6,489 bases of DNA, taken from Bacteroidales bacterium (GTDB lineage: Bacteria > Bacteroidota > Bacteroidia > Bacteroidales > UBA10428). Each line of letters opens with the position of its first letter. The first letter of the stretch is position 1. A model generated the notes under the pieces. It searched no databases. It saw nothing but the letters and a program-made list of their open reading frames with translations, and was not told the DNA's origin. The position numbers and the translations under genes were made by a program. This document shows positions 1 through 6,399 of this stretch, piece after piece. Location of the stretch: the NCBI GenBank assembly GCA_016926235.1, contig JAFGOZ010000707.1, positions 1 to 6,489 of the forward strand, written 5' to 3'.

Positions 1-568
1 CGTCTGAATGGGCATGGTTATAGTAAATCAATTCTATTATCTCGTCTCCCTTGTAAAGAGTCATTTTATCAGCAAATGTTATTGACGGCAATGCATAATC
101 AGGATAAGGTTTCTGAACTATACCTGCAGAGCCCTGGAAGTCCAAAGTTGTTAATAAAACTTGTTTCTTTGACATCCTTTGACGTGCATTCTGGTGTGAA
201 ACAATGGGAATTTTTTCTTGACCAAAAAAAAGATTACCATTCGTATGATCATAATGATAATGCGTATTTATGATATAAGAGATTGGCTTATTTGTTATTG
301 TTGATAGGAATTCTTTGATTTTATTTGACAGTGGTGACCATTGATCATCAATCAATATTGTTCCATCCTCGCTGATAAAAGCACCAATGTTACCCGCCTC
401 ACCATAAGAGAGAATTGCATAATAGCCTTCCTGAATTTTTACAAGTGACTCTTTCAATCCAATAATCTTTGCTGATACAGAATCAATATAGTTTTCATTA
501 TCTTTTACTTGCCCTAATAATGAAATACCTATTGTTACAAGAATGACTAAGCCGAAAATACGTTTCAT
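1..568 (-). CDS. Exported metallo-beta-lactamase-fold hydrolase, C-terminus cut off by window edge
   Basis: I translated this from the reverse strand: ATG at 568-566, then 189 open codons to the window edge. Residues 1-19 look like a signal peptide (MKR, then a hydrophobic stretch ending LLG before Q20), with no lipobox cysteine, so the product is probably periplasmic. The MBL zinc motif HxHxDH is present as H103-Y-H105-Y-D107-H108 within NTHYHYDHTNGN. The next metal-ligand motif is AHSDG, with H187 the likely ligand, right at the truncation. The stretch GNIGAFISEDGTILIDD (59-75) is the usual first strand pair of the fold. These features support a zinc-dependent hydrolase; they do not fix the substrate. 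Exported MBL proteins with an AH(S/T)DG motif include beta-lactamase-like enzymes and many uncharacterised hydrolases, so I would not call it a resistance gene. The missing part should hold the last histidine ligand. The leader before the ATG is A/T-rich with no clear Shine-Dalgarno site, and a consensus-like promoter lies upstream. Confidence 0.9.
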   Translation of the reverse strand, partial: MKRIFGLVILVTIGISLLGQVKDNENYIDSVSAKIIGLKESLVKIQEGYYAILSYGEAGNIGAFISEDGTILIDDQWSPLSNKIKEFLSTITNKPISYIINTHYHYDHTNGNLFFGQEKIPIVSHQNARQRMSKKQVLLTTLDFQGSAGIVQKPYPDYALPSITFADKMTLYKGDEIIELIYYNHAHSD

Positions 569-618
569 TCTCTTTTAGATTTTAAAGTTTTAAAAAACCT
601 GACTTATTAAACTGGTTT

Positions 619-650
619 CAAAGTTACACCACCAAAAAGCCGAAGTCAAA
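619..650 (-). promoter_or_regulatory. Bacteroidota-type sigma-A promoter for the MBL-fold gene
   Basis: On the minus strand TTTG (650-647) is followed by exactly 20 bases and then TAACTTTG (626-619). This is a full match to the TTTG / TAnnTTTG housekeeping promoter known from Bacteroides and relatives. Transcription would start near 612-614, giving a leader of about 45 nt before the ATG at 568. Orientation, spacing and distance all fit the downstream gene. Confidence rests on the sequence match only. Confidence 0.65.
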
Positions 651-670
651 TTTGTTTTGCCTCAGTAACT

Positions 671-793
671 CAGAACCTGAATGGCAGGATTTATGATTTT
701 AGTTATATTATTAAAGAGGCAGGCCTTACTCCAGCCATTAATCAGGGGAAAGAGAGGGTAGGTGGTCTGATTGACGCTCTTGAAATAGATTAA
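671..793 (+). pseudogene. Possible C-terminal remnant of a lost gene
   Basis: The frame starting at 671 reads QNLNGRIYDF, then a segment containing KEAGLTPAINQGKERVGGL, and ends at IDALEID plus TAA (791-793). The amino-acid mix is protein-like, and it resembles the tail of a larger enzyme or secreted protein, but there is no suitable start codon. The same frame runs back only to a stop at 608-610, through the MBL promoter, so the N-terminal part is missing. After the TAA the same frame stays open for another 21 codons to a second stop at 857-859 (NSPVKTENF and onward), consistent with decay or chance. I do not recognise the family. Confidence 0.3.
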
Positions 794-907
794 AACTCTC
801 CTGTTAAAACAGAAAATTTTATTGCCAAGAAACTATGGAAATATTTCCAGATTGTTTAAATTTGATAGGACAGAATGATCTGTTTAGGTAGAATATATAT
901 ATATTTA

Positions 908-990
908 GAGGCGGTACACTCTCATTTACCCCAATCATATGGAGTTCCTTCTAGCACGAGGAGATGCAGCGAGACAATGTGTACCGTCTC
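908..990. repeat. 83-bp element with 12-bp inverted ends (copy A)
   Basis: The left end GAGGCGGTACAC (908-919) and right end GTGTACCGTCTC (979-990) are inverted repeats of each other. Eleven of twelve positions match perfectly, and the twelfth would pair as G-U in RNA. The right part (947-990) matches 3131-3174 at 36 of 44 positions without gaps, so this is a dispersed repeat and not a one-off hairpin. Most differences between the copies are transitions. No target-site duplication is evident (the flanks are ATTTA and TTTTT). It could be a miniature inverted-repeat element or a REP-like palindrome mobilised in trans by a RAYT-type transposase; no such transposase is in the window. Confidence 0.6.
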
Positions 991-1122
991 TTTTTCTTCG
1001 CTTAATAACCATGAAATTTTAAGACAGATCGTTTATTTCATTAAACAACCGGCTTATAAACATATAGATGCTATACGTGTCTTTGACGTATACTGAAATT
1101 AGCCACTTTGATACCTTGGTGA

Positions 1123-1284
1123 TATCTGAGTATTACCCAAGGGGATATCGTTGAAAAAACAGTGGTATCGGGGAGGTATCCGGACAATAAATTTCTATGC
1201 CTTGCCAGAGGTGGTTTGTATTGCAGACGAATCACATCAAATTTCAATCAAGCGTTGTCATTCTTTAAGTTCTTTCTTGATTAA
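1123..1284 (+). pseudogene. Possible gene remnant with a 53-codon open reading
   Basis: Between an in-frame TGA (1120-1122) and TAA (1282-1284), this frame reads as a plausible protein tail. It includes SITQGDIVEKTVVSGRYPD, then a cysteine-containing segment CLARGGLYC, and an aromatic end (SFFKFFLD). There is no start codon and no recognisable family. The opposite strand is also open across about 60 codons here, without a clear start, so the reading strand is uncertain. The segment also contains repeated GATATC/GGTATC hexamers, which may be regulatory and not coding. I treat it as a weak remnant. Confidence 0.22.
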
Positions 1285-1357
1285 GACAATTGACCTTTGA
1301 GATGGCACATTCTTTTGCTCCACAGCACATGGAGAAATTCATTGAGACATATTTTTT

Positions 1358-1702
1358 CTACAATAGTAGATGCTGCTTTTTTAAACTTATTTTATAAAGT
1401 ATTGATTTTAGTTCCCTTAAATCAATCTGAATTTCAGTAAACCAGTATCTAAGTGAACGCCATTTATTGTTTTCCTCATTAGTACAATTTTGTGCAATCA
1501 TTTTTTTCTCCAACTCGATATATTCTTTTGCTCGCTTTATCAAGTCATCTAATAATATTCTTTCATCCCAGTTTGGGCATAACCATTTTGTTGCATGGTC
1601 AAGCATTTTTTGAGTTTCAAAAGACAAAACGTCCTCTCTATTCATTTGATCTACCAACTTGGTAAGGTCAATTAAATACTCTTCTTCTCTTTGTGATTTC
1701 AT
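1358..1702 (-). CDS. Hypothetical 114-residue charged helical protein
   Basis: I do not recognise this family. The protein begins MKSQREEEYLIDL and ends KKQHLLL plus TAG. It is rich in Lys, Glu, Asp and Leu, has no signal peptide or membrane segment, and looks mostly helical; residues 46-71 and 88-105 alternate charged and hydrophobic residues as in packed helices. Two cysteines (C42, C73) and several tryptophans (W40, W45, W81, W87) may form a small core. I start it at the ATG at 1702-1700. A longer frame from a TTG at 1723-1721 adds seven residues (MYINIII) but overlaps a promoter-like -7 box, so it is probably non-coding. The gene is divergent from the exported protease at 1839, with 136 bp between the starts. 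It could be a small cytosolic regulator or an orphan accessory protein. That it is a real gene is likely; its function is unknown. Confidence 0.6.
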   Translation of the reverse strand: MKSQREEEYLIDLTKLVDQMNREDVLSFETQKMLDHATKWLCPNWDERILLDDLIKRAKEYIELEKKMIAQNCTNEENNKWRSLRYWFTEIQIDLRELKSILYKISLKKQHLLL

Positions 1703-1720
1703 TATTATTATATTAATATA

Positions 1721-1728
1721 CAAAGGTA
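1721..1728 (-). promoter_or_regulatory. Candidate -7 box for the small hypothetical gene
   Basis: TACCTTTG on the minus strand (1728-1721) matches TAnnTTTG and lies 18 bases upstream of the ATG at 1702. No TTTG occurs at the expected distance upstream (about 1749-1752 reads AAAA), so only half of the promoter is supported. If it is used, the leader would be about 10 nt. It argues against the TTG start at 1723, which falls inside the box. Confidence 0.35.
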
Positions 1729-1778
1729 AGCATAATAAGAATTATCATTTTTGGGACACCCTTTAACTTAGGTTGAGG

Positions 1779-1809
1779 TTTAGTTTTGATTGGCAAATAA
1801 GTACCTTTG
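1779..1809 (+). promoter_or_regulatory. Bacteroidota-type promoter for the serine protease gene
   Basis: TTTA (1779-1782, one mismatch to TTTG) is followed by 19 bases and then TACCTTTG (1802-1809), matching TAnnTTTG. Transcription would start near 1815, giving a leader of about 24 nt to the ATG at 1839. The leader is A/T-rich (repeated TTAAT) and has no Shine-Dalgarno site, as is usual in this phylum. A perfect TTTG at 1785-1788 is too close (13 bases) to serve as the -33 box. Confidence 0.5.
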
Positions 1810-1838
1810 ATAAATTGACAAAACAATATTAATTAATT

Positions 1839-3086
1839 ATGAATTTAACCAATATTCTTAAAGTACCTCTTGCATTATTAATATCGTTAATGAGTTTCTA
1901 CACGACAGTAATCGCACAAGTCAGCCTATCGAAACTATTTGAATCGACTTTGCCCTCCATAGTAAAAATTCAGACCTTTGATGCAGACAATGCTCCATTA
2001 ATGTCAGGAACAGGTTTCTTTATTTCTCTAGATGGTAAAGGAATTAGTAATAGTCATGTTTTTAATAACGCATTTAAAACACAAATTACCACTCCCAGAG
2101 GAGAAATTTATCCTATAGACAGTATATGGTTTAGAAATGATTCTTTGGATTTAGTGATTTTTAAAATCAATTATCCTAAAAATAAAACATCACCTTTTCT
2201 TAAAATCGCTGGAAATACTCCTGAAATAGGAGAAGAGACTTTCACAATTGGAAATCCAGTAGGTTTAGACTTTACAATCTCAAAAGGAATAATTTCATCA
2301 ATTAGAAACCATCCTGCTTTTGGTCAAATTATTCAAACAGATGCACCAATTTCAGTTGGGAATAGTGGTAGTCCTCTACTTAATATGGATGGTATGGTCA
2401 TTGGAGTAGTTACATATACATATACAGAAGGTCAAAATTTAAATTTTGCTTTATCATTAATTAATAGAGACCTTTCAAAAGGTTTTATTAATACGAATTT
2501 ACCAAGATTCCCTGAAGCTAAGAAATCGATAGGTAAAAAACCCTCTGAAGATGACTTCGGATTGGTGAAAGAGTACCACTGGTTAGGTTGTGAAAATTGG
2601 CGATTTTATATTGATTTTCAAAAAGGTATGATTGGGGGTCCAGAATGGCAAATATATAATTCTAAAAAGGATAATAACATTCCGATAGAATCTTATGTAA
2701 CAGGTGTATATGAAACAATAAATGGAGATTCAAATAATGTTGTCATTGCCACAATGATCGTTTTGGTTGTTGATAAGAATCTTACTTACATTATAACTTT
2801 TGGCACCAAATATAGTGAACCATCATCCAAGAGTTGTAAACTCATGATAACGAGAATAACAAATGCAGAACCAATACTTATTTTTGATGATATGGTTGAA
2901 AAAAAACGTGTTAATACTTCCGATAATAGGTTTGTTGAAACTACAGGATATTCAAAAGTTTCACTACATATTGAAGATCAAATTATGGTACGTTGGATTA
3001 ACATAAATGATCAAATTCCTAGCATACCATTTAAAGGTGGTTCTTATTTCGTTAAAGCATATAAAATTGATAAACAAGATAACTAA
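1839..3086 (+). CDS. Exported HtrA/trypsin-like serine protease with novel C-terminal domain
   Basis: This 415-residue protein starts with a clear signal peptide (residues 1-26, hydrophobic LALLISLM core, cleavage probably after VIA), so it should act in the periplasm or outside. Residues 30-215 form a trypsin-fold protease of the S1C (HtrA/Deg) type. The triad is complete: H73 in SNSHVF, D104 in NDSLDLVIF, and S176 in GNSGSPL. Other hallmarks are SGTGFFIS (56-63), TIGNPVGL (136-143) and QTDAPISVGNSG (166-177). Residues 216-415 are not a PDZ domain. They open with a charged linker (around 225-240), then a beta-rich region with FYIDF and GPEWQIY, and end in SYFVKAYKIDKQDN. I do not recognise this domain; it could bind substrate, cell wall or a partner. 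Typical HtrA proteins have one or two PDZ domains after the protease, so this architecture differs. The start is the only ATG before the signal peptide. The gene converges on the restriction enzyme gene, with 115 bp between their stops. Confidence 0.88.
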   Translation: MNLTNILKVPLALLISLMSFYTTVIAQVSLSKLFESTLPSIVKIQTFDADNAPLMSGTGFFISLDGKGISNSHVFNNAFKTQITTPRGEIYPIDSIWFRNDSLDLVIFKINYPKNKTSPFLKIAGNTPEIGEETFTIGNPVGLDFTISKGIISSIRNHPAFGQIIQTDAPISVGNSGSPLLNMDGMVIGVVTYTYTEGQNLNFALSLINRDLSKGFINTNLPRFPEAKKSIGKKPSEDDFGLVKEYHWLGCENWRFYIDFQKGMIGGPEWQIYNSKKDNNIPIESYVTGVYETINGDSNNVVIATMIVLVVDKNLTYIITFGTKYSEPSSKSCKLMITRITNAEPILIFDDMVEKKRVNTSDNRFVETTGYSKVSLHIEDQIMVRWININDQIPSIPFKGGSYFVKAYKIDKQDN

Positions 3087-3130
3087 CCCTTTAAACCTCC
3101 TTCCAGAAAGTAGTATGAAGTGAGACAAAT

Positions 3131-3174
3131 CCTTTTAACACAAGGAAATGCAATGATACATTGTGTACCGTCTC
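3131..3174. repeat. Second copy (B) of the dispersed GTGTACCGTCTC repeat
   Basis: This stretch matches 947-990 at 36 of 44 positions without gaps, including the perfect 14-base block TGTGTACCGTCTC with its preceding T context and the preceding ATGCA. It sits between two convergent genes. The left part of copy A is not conserved; instead GAGAC at 3122-3126 forms a short inverted match with GTCTC at 3170-3174, giving a 53-bp unit. A local stem CAATG-ATA-CATTG (3151-3163) exists here but is not conserved in copy A. Its position between convergent stops would suit a transcription-ending structure or a neutral insertion. Confidence 0.55.
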
Positions 3175-3201
3175 TTCTTATTTTTAATCTTTCGGGAGTT
3201 A

Positions 3202-6200
3202 TTATTCAAGAAAATTTATCAGATCGATTTCCTTCATAATCCTGTCAGTCTCACTCAATGCTACAATTATCTTCTGATAATGCATTATATCATCAAAGGA
3301 AAGAGTTCTTCCTTTCCTGTCTTTAAGCCATTTCTGTGCTGGTTGATAACCACCAATCCATAATTCCCATGAAACCTGCGGGATTTTATCGAAATACTGA
3401 TCACTGTTTATCCACACTTTACTATCGTAATACCAGATCTTACCTACCTCATTTGACCCGCTAACTGGGTATGCAGTAATAATATTGCTTACCAACGGAC
3501 TCTCAAACAAGTGTATCCGTCGCAACTCACCTCCGTGTTTTACTAATTGCCAAAATGTCTCCTTGTCTATAGGATATGGTATTCGGGGGAAATTTATTTT
3601 CAAGAATTCATTATACTTGTTTCTATAAGCTGGAGAATGCAACACGGCATAAATATAATCGAGAACGTCAATTGAGGCAAAACCTTCCTTTATATCTTCC
3701 TTTTCAACTGTAAATAATAATTGCATTCTGGCAGAGATGGCTTTTATAATATCATCGTTAAAGTTTGAGATTCGAGATATTCCTTGGTTTGATCCAGATT
3801 TTGGAAGGCTAAATGAGTTAATAAATAGTGGGAATATGTAACCTCTTTCTTTTGATCTATTTGAGACGCGACAATCATCAGTTATAAGATTTGAGACTCC
3901 CACATGATCCCATTTATTAATTGTAATTTGTCTGCAACTTAATAGTCCAATATTTTTGCCATTTAGAAAATGTTGAAGAACATTCATCAAAGATCTTTCA
4001 ATAACATAATTGTTGTAAAAGATCCATCTTTCATCAAAAGGTCGATAGGATACTCGTTTGTAATATTGTTCAAGATTAGATTCCCTGTACAAATTATCGC
4101 GTGATCTTGAAAGTGAAAATGTCGATGTGTCATGGAGATTATATTTTTTTAAAATTGTGACGTCATCAACACTTTTATCCGCAAATTCATTAATTCTTTC
4201 CTTTAATTTATTTATGTTATCATCGATACAAAATTTGTCTCGGGCAGTAACAATACCAACACTTTTTAACAAGAACAATTCATCAATACCAAAACCTTTG
4301 AAATATTCCGTTTCTCCTTCATCATTCTTAGGTACAAAAAACAAATATGGTTTTTTAGGTTTTAATTCTTTATTGATTATTTTTTCCAGTGATTTGGTTG
4401 TTAGGAAGCAATATTTTATTTCACGTCTTCCAAGAAGTTCATAATGGAAAATTTTACTTAATTCGTTAATTTTTTTCTTACCTGTTTTAATGAATATGTT
4501 AATAGAAACACCTTGCATAATGTCAAATATATTTTCATCAGGACTTCCATCAAGTGAGATTTCCTTTTTCTTACTGTTACCATGCAAATCAAGAGCGTAA
4601 ATTTTATCAAAAGTATTTAGCAAAGACCAACGCATTCCTCTAAAAGTTGTGTTATCCAGGAAGCTGTGATTATTAATAAGAGCTAAAATTCCTTCGCCGT
4701 TTTTCTCGATTAGGTATTGACCAAGTCTTATAAATTTGACATAATCATCTTGTAACCAATGCTTTCTTTCTCCAAAATGAACGCCATCAACATATTTGTA
4801 GTCCTCAATTAAGTTAGTAATCCAATCACCTTTATTTGTAGAAATCCCACTATAAGGAGGATTACCCAAGACTACCATCACTGGCGTATCTCGTTTAACA
4901 TGATTTGCTTCATTAGCCTCAGAACTAAGCCAACCGGCAAATAAAGTTCCTGTGTCGGGATGATGTTCTTCAAGACTATTCGTAAGATAGACTCTTAGCC
5001 GCTGCTGCTTTTTGGGCACATACCCTGTCTCTTTAAGAAGTAGATCCAGCTTTAGATGCGCCATCGCATACGATGCCATCAGTATTTCAAAGCCATTAAG
5101 CCTTGGAATCAGGTGTTCCTCAACATAATTACTCCAAACGCCCTGCTGACCTTCAAACTGCAGATAGATTTGTTTAATTACCTCTGTAAGAAAAGTTCCT
5201 GTTCCTGCAGCTGGATCCAGGATCTGAACCCTATGAACCTCTTCCTCCCTTTCGGTTTCTTTTGTTCTGGAGCGCAAGTCAGGCGTCGCTTTGCTTACGT
5301 CTTTCACTTTAATCTTCACCTTTGATGTATCAGCCAATCCTTGCTGTAAGCCAAACTCTGATTTTAAGATGTCATCAACAGCTCTTACAATGAAATTAAC
5401 AACCGGTTCCGGTGTGTAATACACACCCCGGCTTTTACGAAGTTTTGGATCATACTCTGCAAGAAATGTTTCATAAAAATGAATCATGGGATCGTTCTGC
5501 TGAGTGCTCTTGCCAAAATCCAGTAAAAGTTCTGCCACGTTTGTTGCCCTGAAAACATCAGCCAGTTCATCAATTATCCATTTTATCCTATCGTCAAGGT
5601 CATAACCGGCAATATATTGAAACAGGTTCCTCAGGAATGGATTTGATTTAGGGATAAGTTCTGCTGCTTCAAATCTTGAAAAATCAACCAGCGTAGGGTC
5701 ATTAAGCCGTGCAGCAAACATGCCATAGGCAATTGTCTGTGCATATATATCAGCGAATCCCTTTTCACTGATATCGTGAATAAGATATTGTTTGAATGAA
5801 TAATATTGGTTGTGGAGATTAAGATTCTGAGCTTCATTTAACTGATTGCCGGCATCACCAATCGTAAGAGCTTTCTCAATAACATTTGCCATCAACCGAG
5901 CCTTCGCAGCCATCATTTTTGAGAGCTTTGATGCTGATTTGATAGTCTGACCAACATGAGTACAAAAGTTCTTAATTATATCTGAGAATGGCGCAAAATA
6001 TGCAGATCGGGCAATAATTCTGTTCCCCTGAATTTCTCCGATAGTAACTGATGTAACAAAGGAACCATCAAGGAACAGCCGGAACTCCAGATAATCAGTG
6101 ATAATCAGGTTTGAAAGTGACGTTCTATATCTATCAAATTGTTCCTTAAAATCCTTGCTGTCAAGAGGCTTTCCAATGTCTTTTGCTTCAATATAACCGA

Positions 6201-6390
6201 CTGGAATATTTCTTTTGGTAATTATATAGTCAGGGGCACCGCAGGCTACTCTAGTAGGTTCATTAGTTACCATTACATCGGTCGCAAGACTTTCGACCAA
6301 GCTTTGCAAATCACCCCGGTAACTATGTTCAGTTGAAATACCTGTACTGTATCTTGAATTAAGTCTATCTATGTATTCATTGATTGTCAT
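3202..6390 (-). CDS. Single-chain ISP-type restriction-modification enzyme without helicase
   Basis: This 1062-residue protein combines DNA cleavage and N6-adenine methylation in one chain. Residues 1-110 are a PD-(D/E)xK nuclease: D54 in GAPDYII, E68-A-K70 in YIEAKDIG, and a QxxxY helix (Q84, Y88). Residues 200-310 are a helical connector. The methyltransferase spans about 315-600: RGVYYTPEPVVNFI (321-334), SAM-binding DPAAGTGTF (392-400), and catalytic NPPY (510-513), in gamma-class order. The C-terminal part matches the style of the ISP specificity domain: YRPFDERWIFY (782-792), IGLLSCRQ (814-821) and RGYIFPLF (849-856). Classical type ISP enzymes (LlaBIII, LlaGI) are about 1600 residues, with an SF2 helicase between nuclease and methyltransferase. 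Here that helicase is absent and no P-loop is seen, so the enzyme resembles type IIG/IIL in layout. PglX of BREX is an alternative but lacks the nuclease. The segment coding for about residues 611-810 is markedly A+T-rich. The start ATG at 6390-6388 is preceded by AGGAA. Confidence 0.9.
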   Translation of the reverse strand: MTINEYIDRLNSRYSTGISTEHSYRGDLQSLVESLATDVMVTNEPTRVACGAPDYIITKRNIPVGYIEAKDIGKPLDSKDFKEQFDRYRTSLSNLIITDYLEFRLFLDGSFVTSVTIGEIQGNRIIARSAYFAPFSDIIKNFCTHVGQTIKSASKLSKMMAAKARLMANVIEKALTIGDAGNQLNEAQNLNLHNQYYSFKQYLIHDISEKGFADIYAQTIAYGMFAARLNDPTLVDFSRFEAAELIPKSNPFLRNLFQYIAGYDLDDRIKWIIDELADVFRATNVAELLLDFGKSTQQNDPMIHFYETFLAEYDPKLRKSRGVYYTPEPVVNFIVRAVDDILKSEFGLQQGLADTSKVKIKVKDVSKATPDLRSRTKETEREEEVHRVQILDPAAGTGTFLTEVIKQIYLQFEGQQGVWSNYVEEHLIPRLNGFEILMASYAMAHLKLDLLLKETGYVPKKQQRLRVYLTNSLEEHHPDTGTLFAGWLSSEANEANHVKRDTPVMVVLGNPPYSGISTNKGDWITNLIEDYKYVDGVHFGERKHWLQDDYVKFIRLGQYLIEKNGEGILALINNHSFLDNTTFRGMRWSLLNTFDKIYALDLHGNSKKKEISLDGSPDENIFDIMQGVSINIFIKTGKKKINELSKIFHYELLGRREIKYCFLTTKSLEKIINKELKPKKPYLFFVPKNDEGETEYFKGFGIDELFLLKSVGIVTARDKFCIDDNINKLKERINEFADKSVDDVTILKKYNLHDTSTFSLSRSRDNLYRESNLEQYYKRVSYRPFDERWIFYNNYVIERSLMNVLQHFLNGKNIGLLSCRQITINKWDHVGVSNLITDDCRVSNRSKERGYIFPLFINSFSLPKSGSNQGISRISNFNDDIIKAISARMQLLFTVEKEDIKEGFASIDVLDYIYAVLHSPAYRNKYNEFLKINFPRIPYPIDKETFWQLVKHGGELRRIHLFESPLVSNIITAYPVSGSNEVGKIWYYDSKVWINSDQYFDKIPQVSWELWIGGYQPAQKWLKDRKGRTLSFDDIMHYQKIIVALSETDRIMKEIDLINFLE

Positions 6391-6394
6391 TATG

Positions 6395-6399
6395 TTCCT
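6395..6399 (-). promoter_or_regulatory. Shine-Dalgarno-like site for the restriction-modification gene
   Basis: AGGAA on the minus strand (6399-6395) stands four bases before the ATG at 6390-6388. It supports that start and is unusual beside the A/T-only leaders of the other genes here. In the remaining upstream sequence (6400-6489) I see no good TTTG / TAnnTTTG pair, so the promoter may lie beyond the window or the gene may be co-transcribed with an upstream neighbour. Confidence 0.35.

Larger units (their letters stand above)
569..1357. other. Gene-poor 790-bp stretch with decayed coding traces and a small repeat
   Basis: I see no convincing intact gene here. The stretch holds the promoter of the MBL gene (619-650), two possible coding remnants (671-793 and 1123-1284), an AT-dinucleotide run just before 908, an 83-bp element with inverted ends (908-990), and a cluster of GATATC/GGTATC hexamers (1110-1180). 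Longer open frames such as 875-1096 run straight across the inverted-repeat element and show no family signature, so I do not call them. The last 70 bases before 1358 show no clear terminator for the gene that ends there. The mixture suggests an accumulation zone for degraded genes and small repeats. Confidence 0.6.

Noticed and set aside
681..761. 26-residue hydrophobic peptide (MAGFMILVILL and onward) that could resemble a small membrane toxin
   Set aside because: It lies in an alternate frame of a more protein-like reading, has no ribosome site or promoter, and no paired antitoxin or antisense RNA is visible.
857..864. TAAATTTG as a plus-strand -7 promoter box
   Set aside because: There is no TTTG at the expected upstream distance and no credible gene downstream.
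875..1096. 73-codon open frame on the plus strand
   Set aside because: It runs across the whole 83-bp inverted-repeat element, has no promoter with correct spacing, no ribosome site and no family signature.
1318..1334. CTCCA/TGGAG hairpin as terminator of the small hypothetical gene
   Set aside because: The stem is only 5 bp and no T-tract follows on the minus strand.
4127..4444. 105-codon plus-strand open frame opposite the restriction gene
   Set aside because: It is a shadow of the well-supported 1062-residue gene in an A+T-rich segment, without its own start signals or family features.
5503..5514. GKST in the restriction enzyme (residues 293-296) as a possible P-loop
   Set aside because: The glycine-rich first half of a Walker A motif is missing (preceding residues are LLLDF) and no Walker B or helicase motifs follow.
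1839..6390. Protease and restriction enzyme acting together as a defence system
   Set aside because: The protease has a clear export signal, the genes are convergent and not co-transcribed, and nothing in the sequence links their functions.
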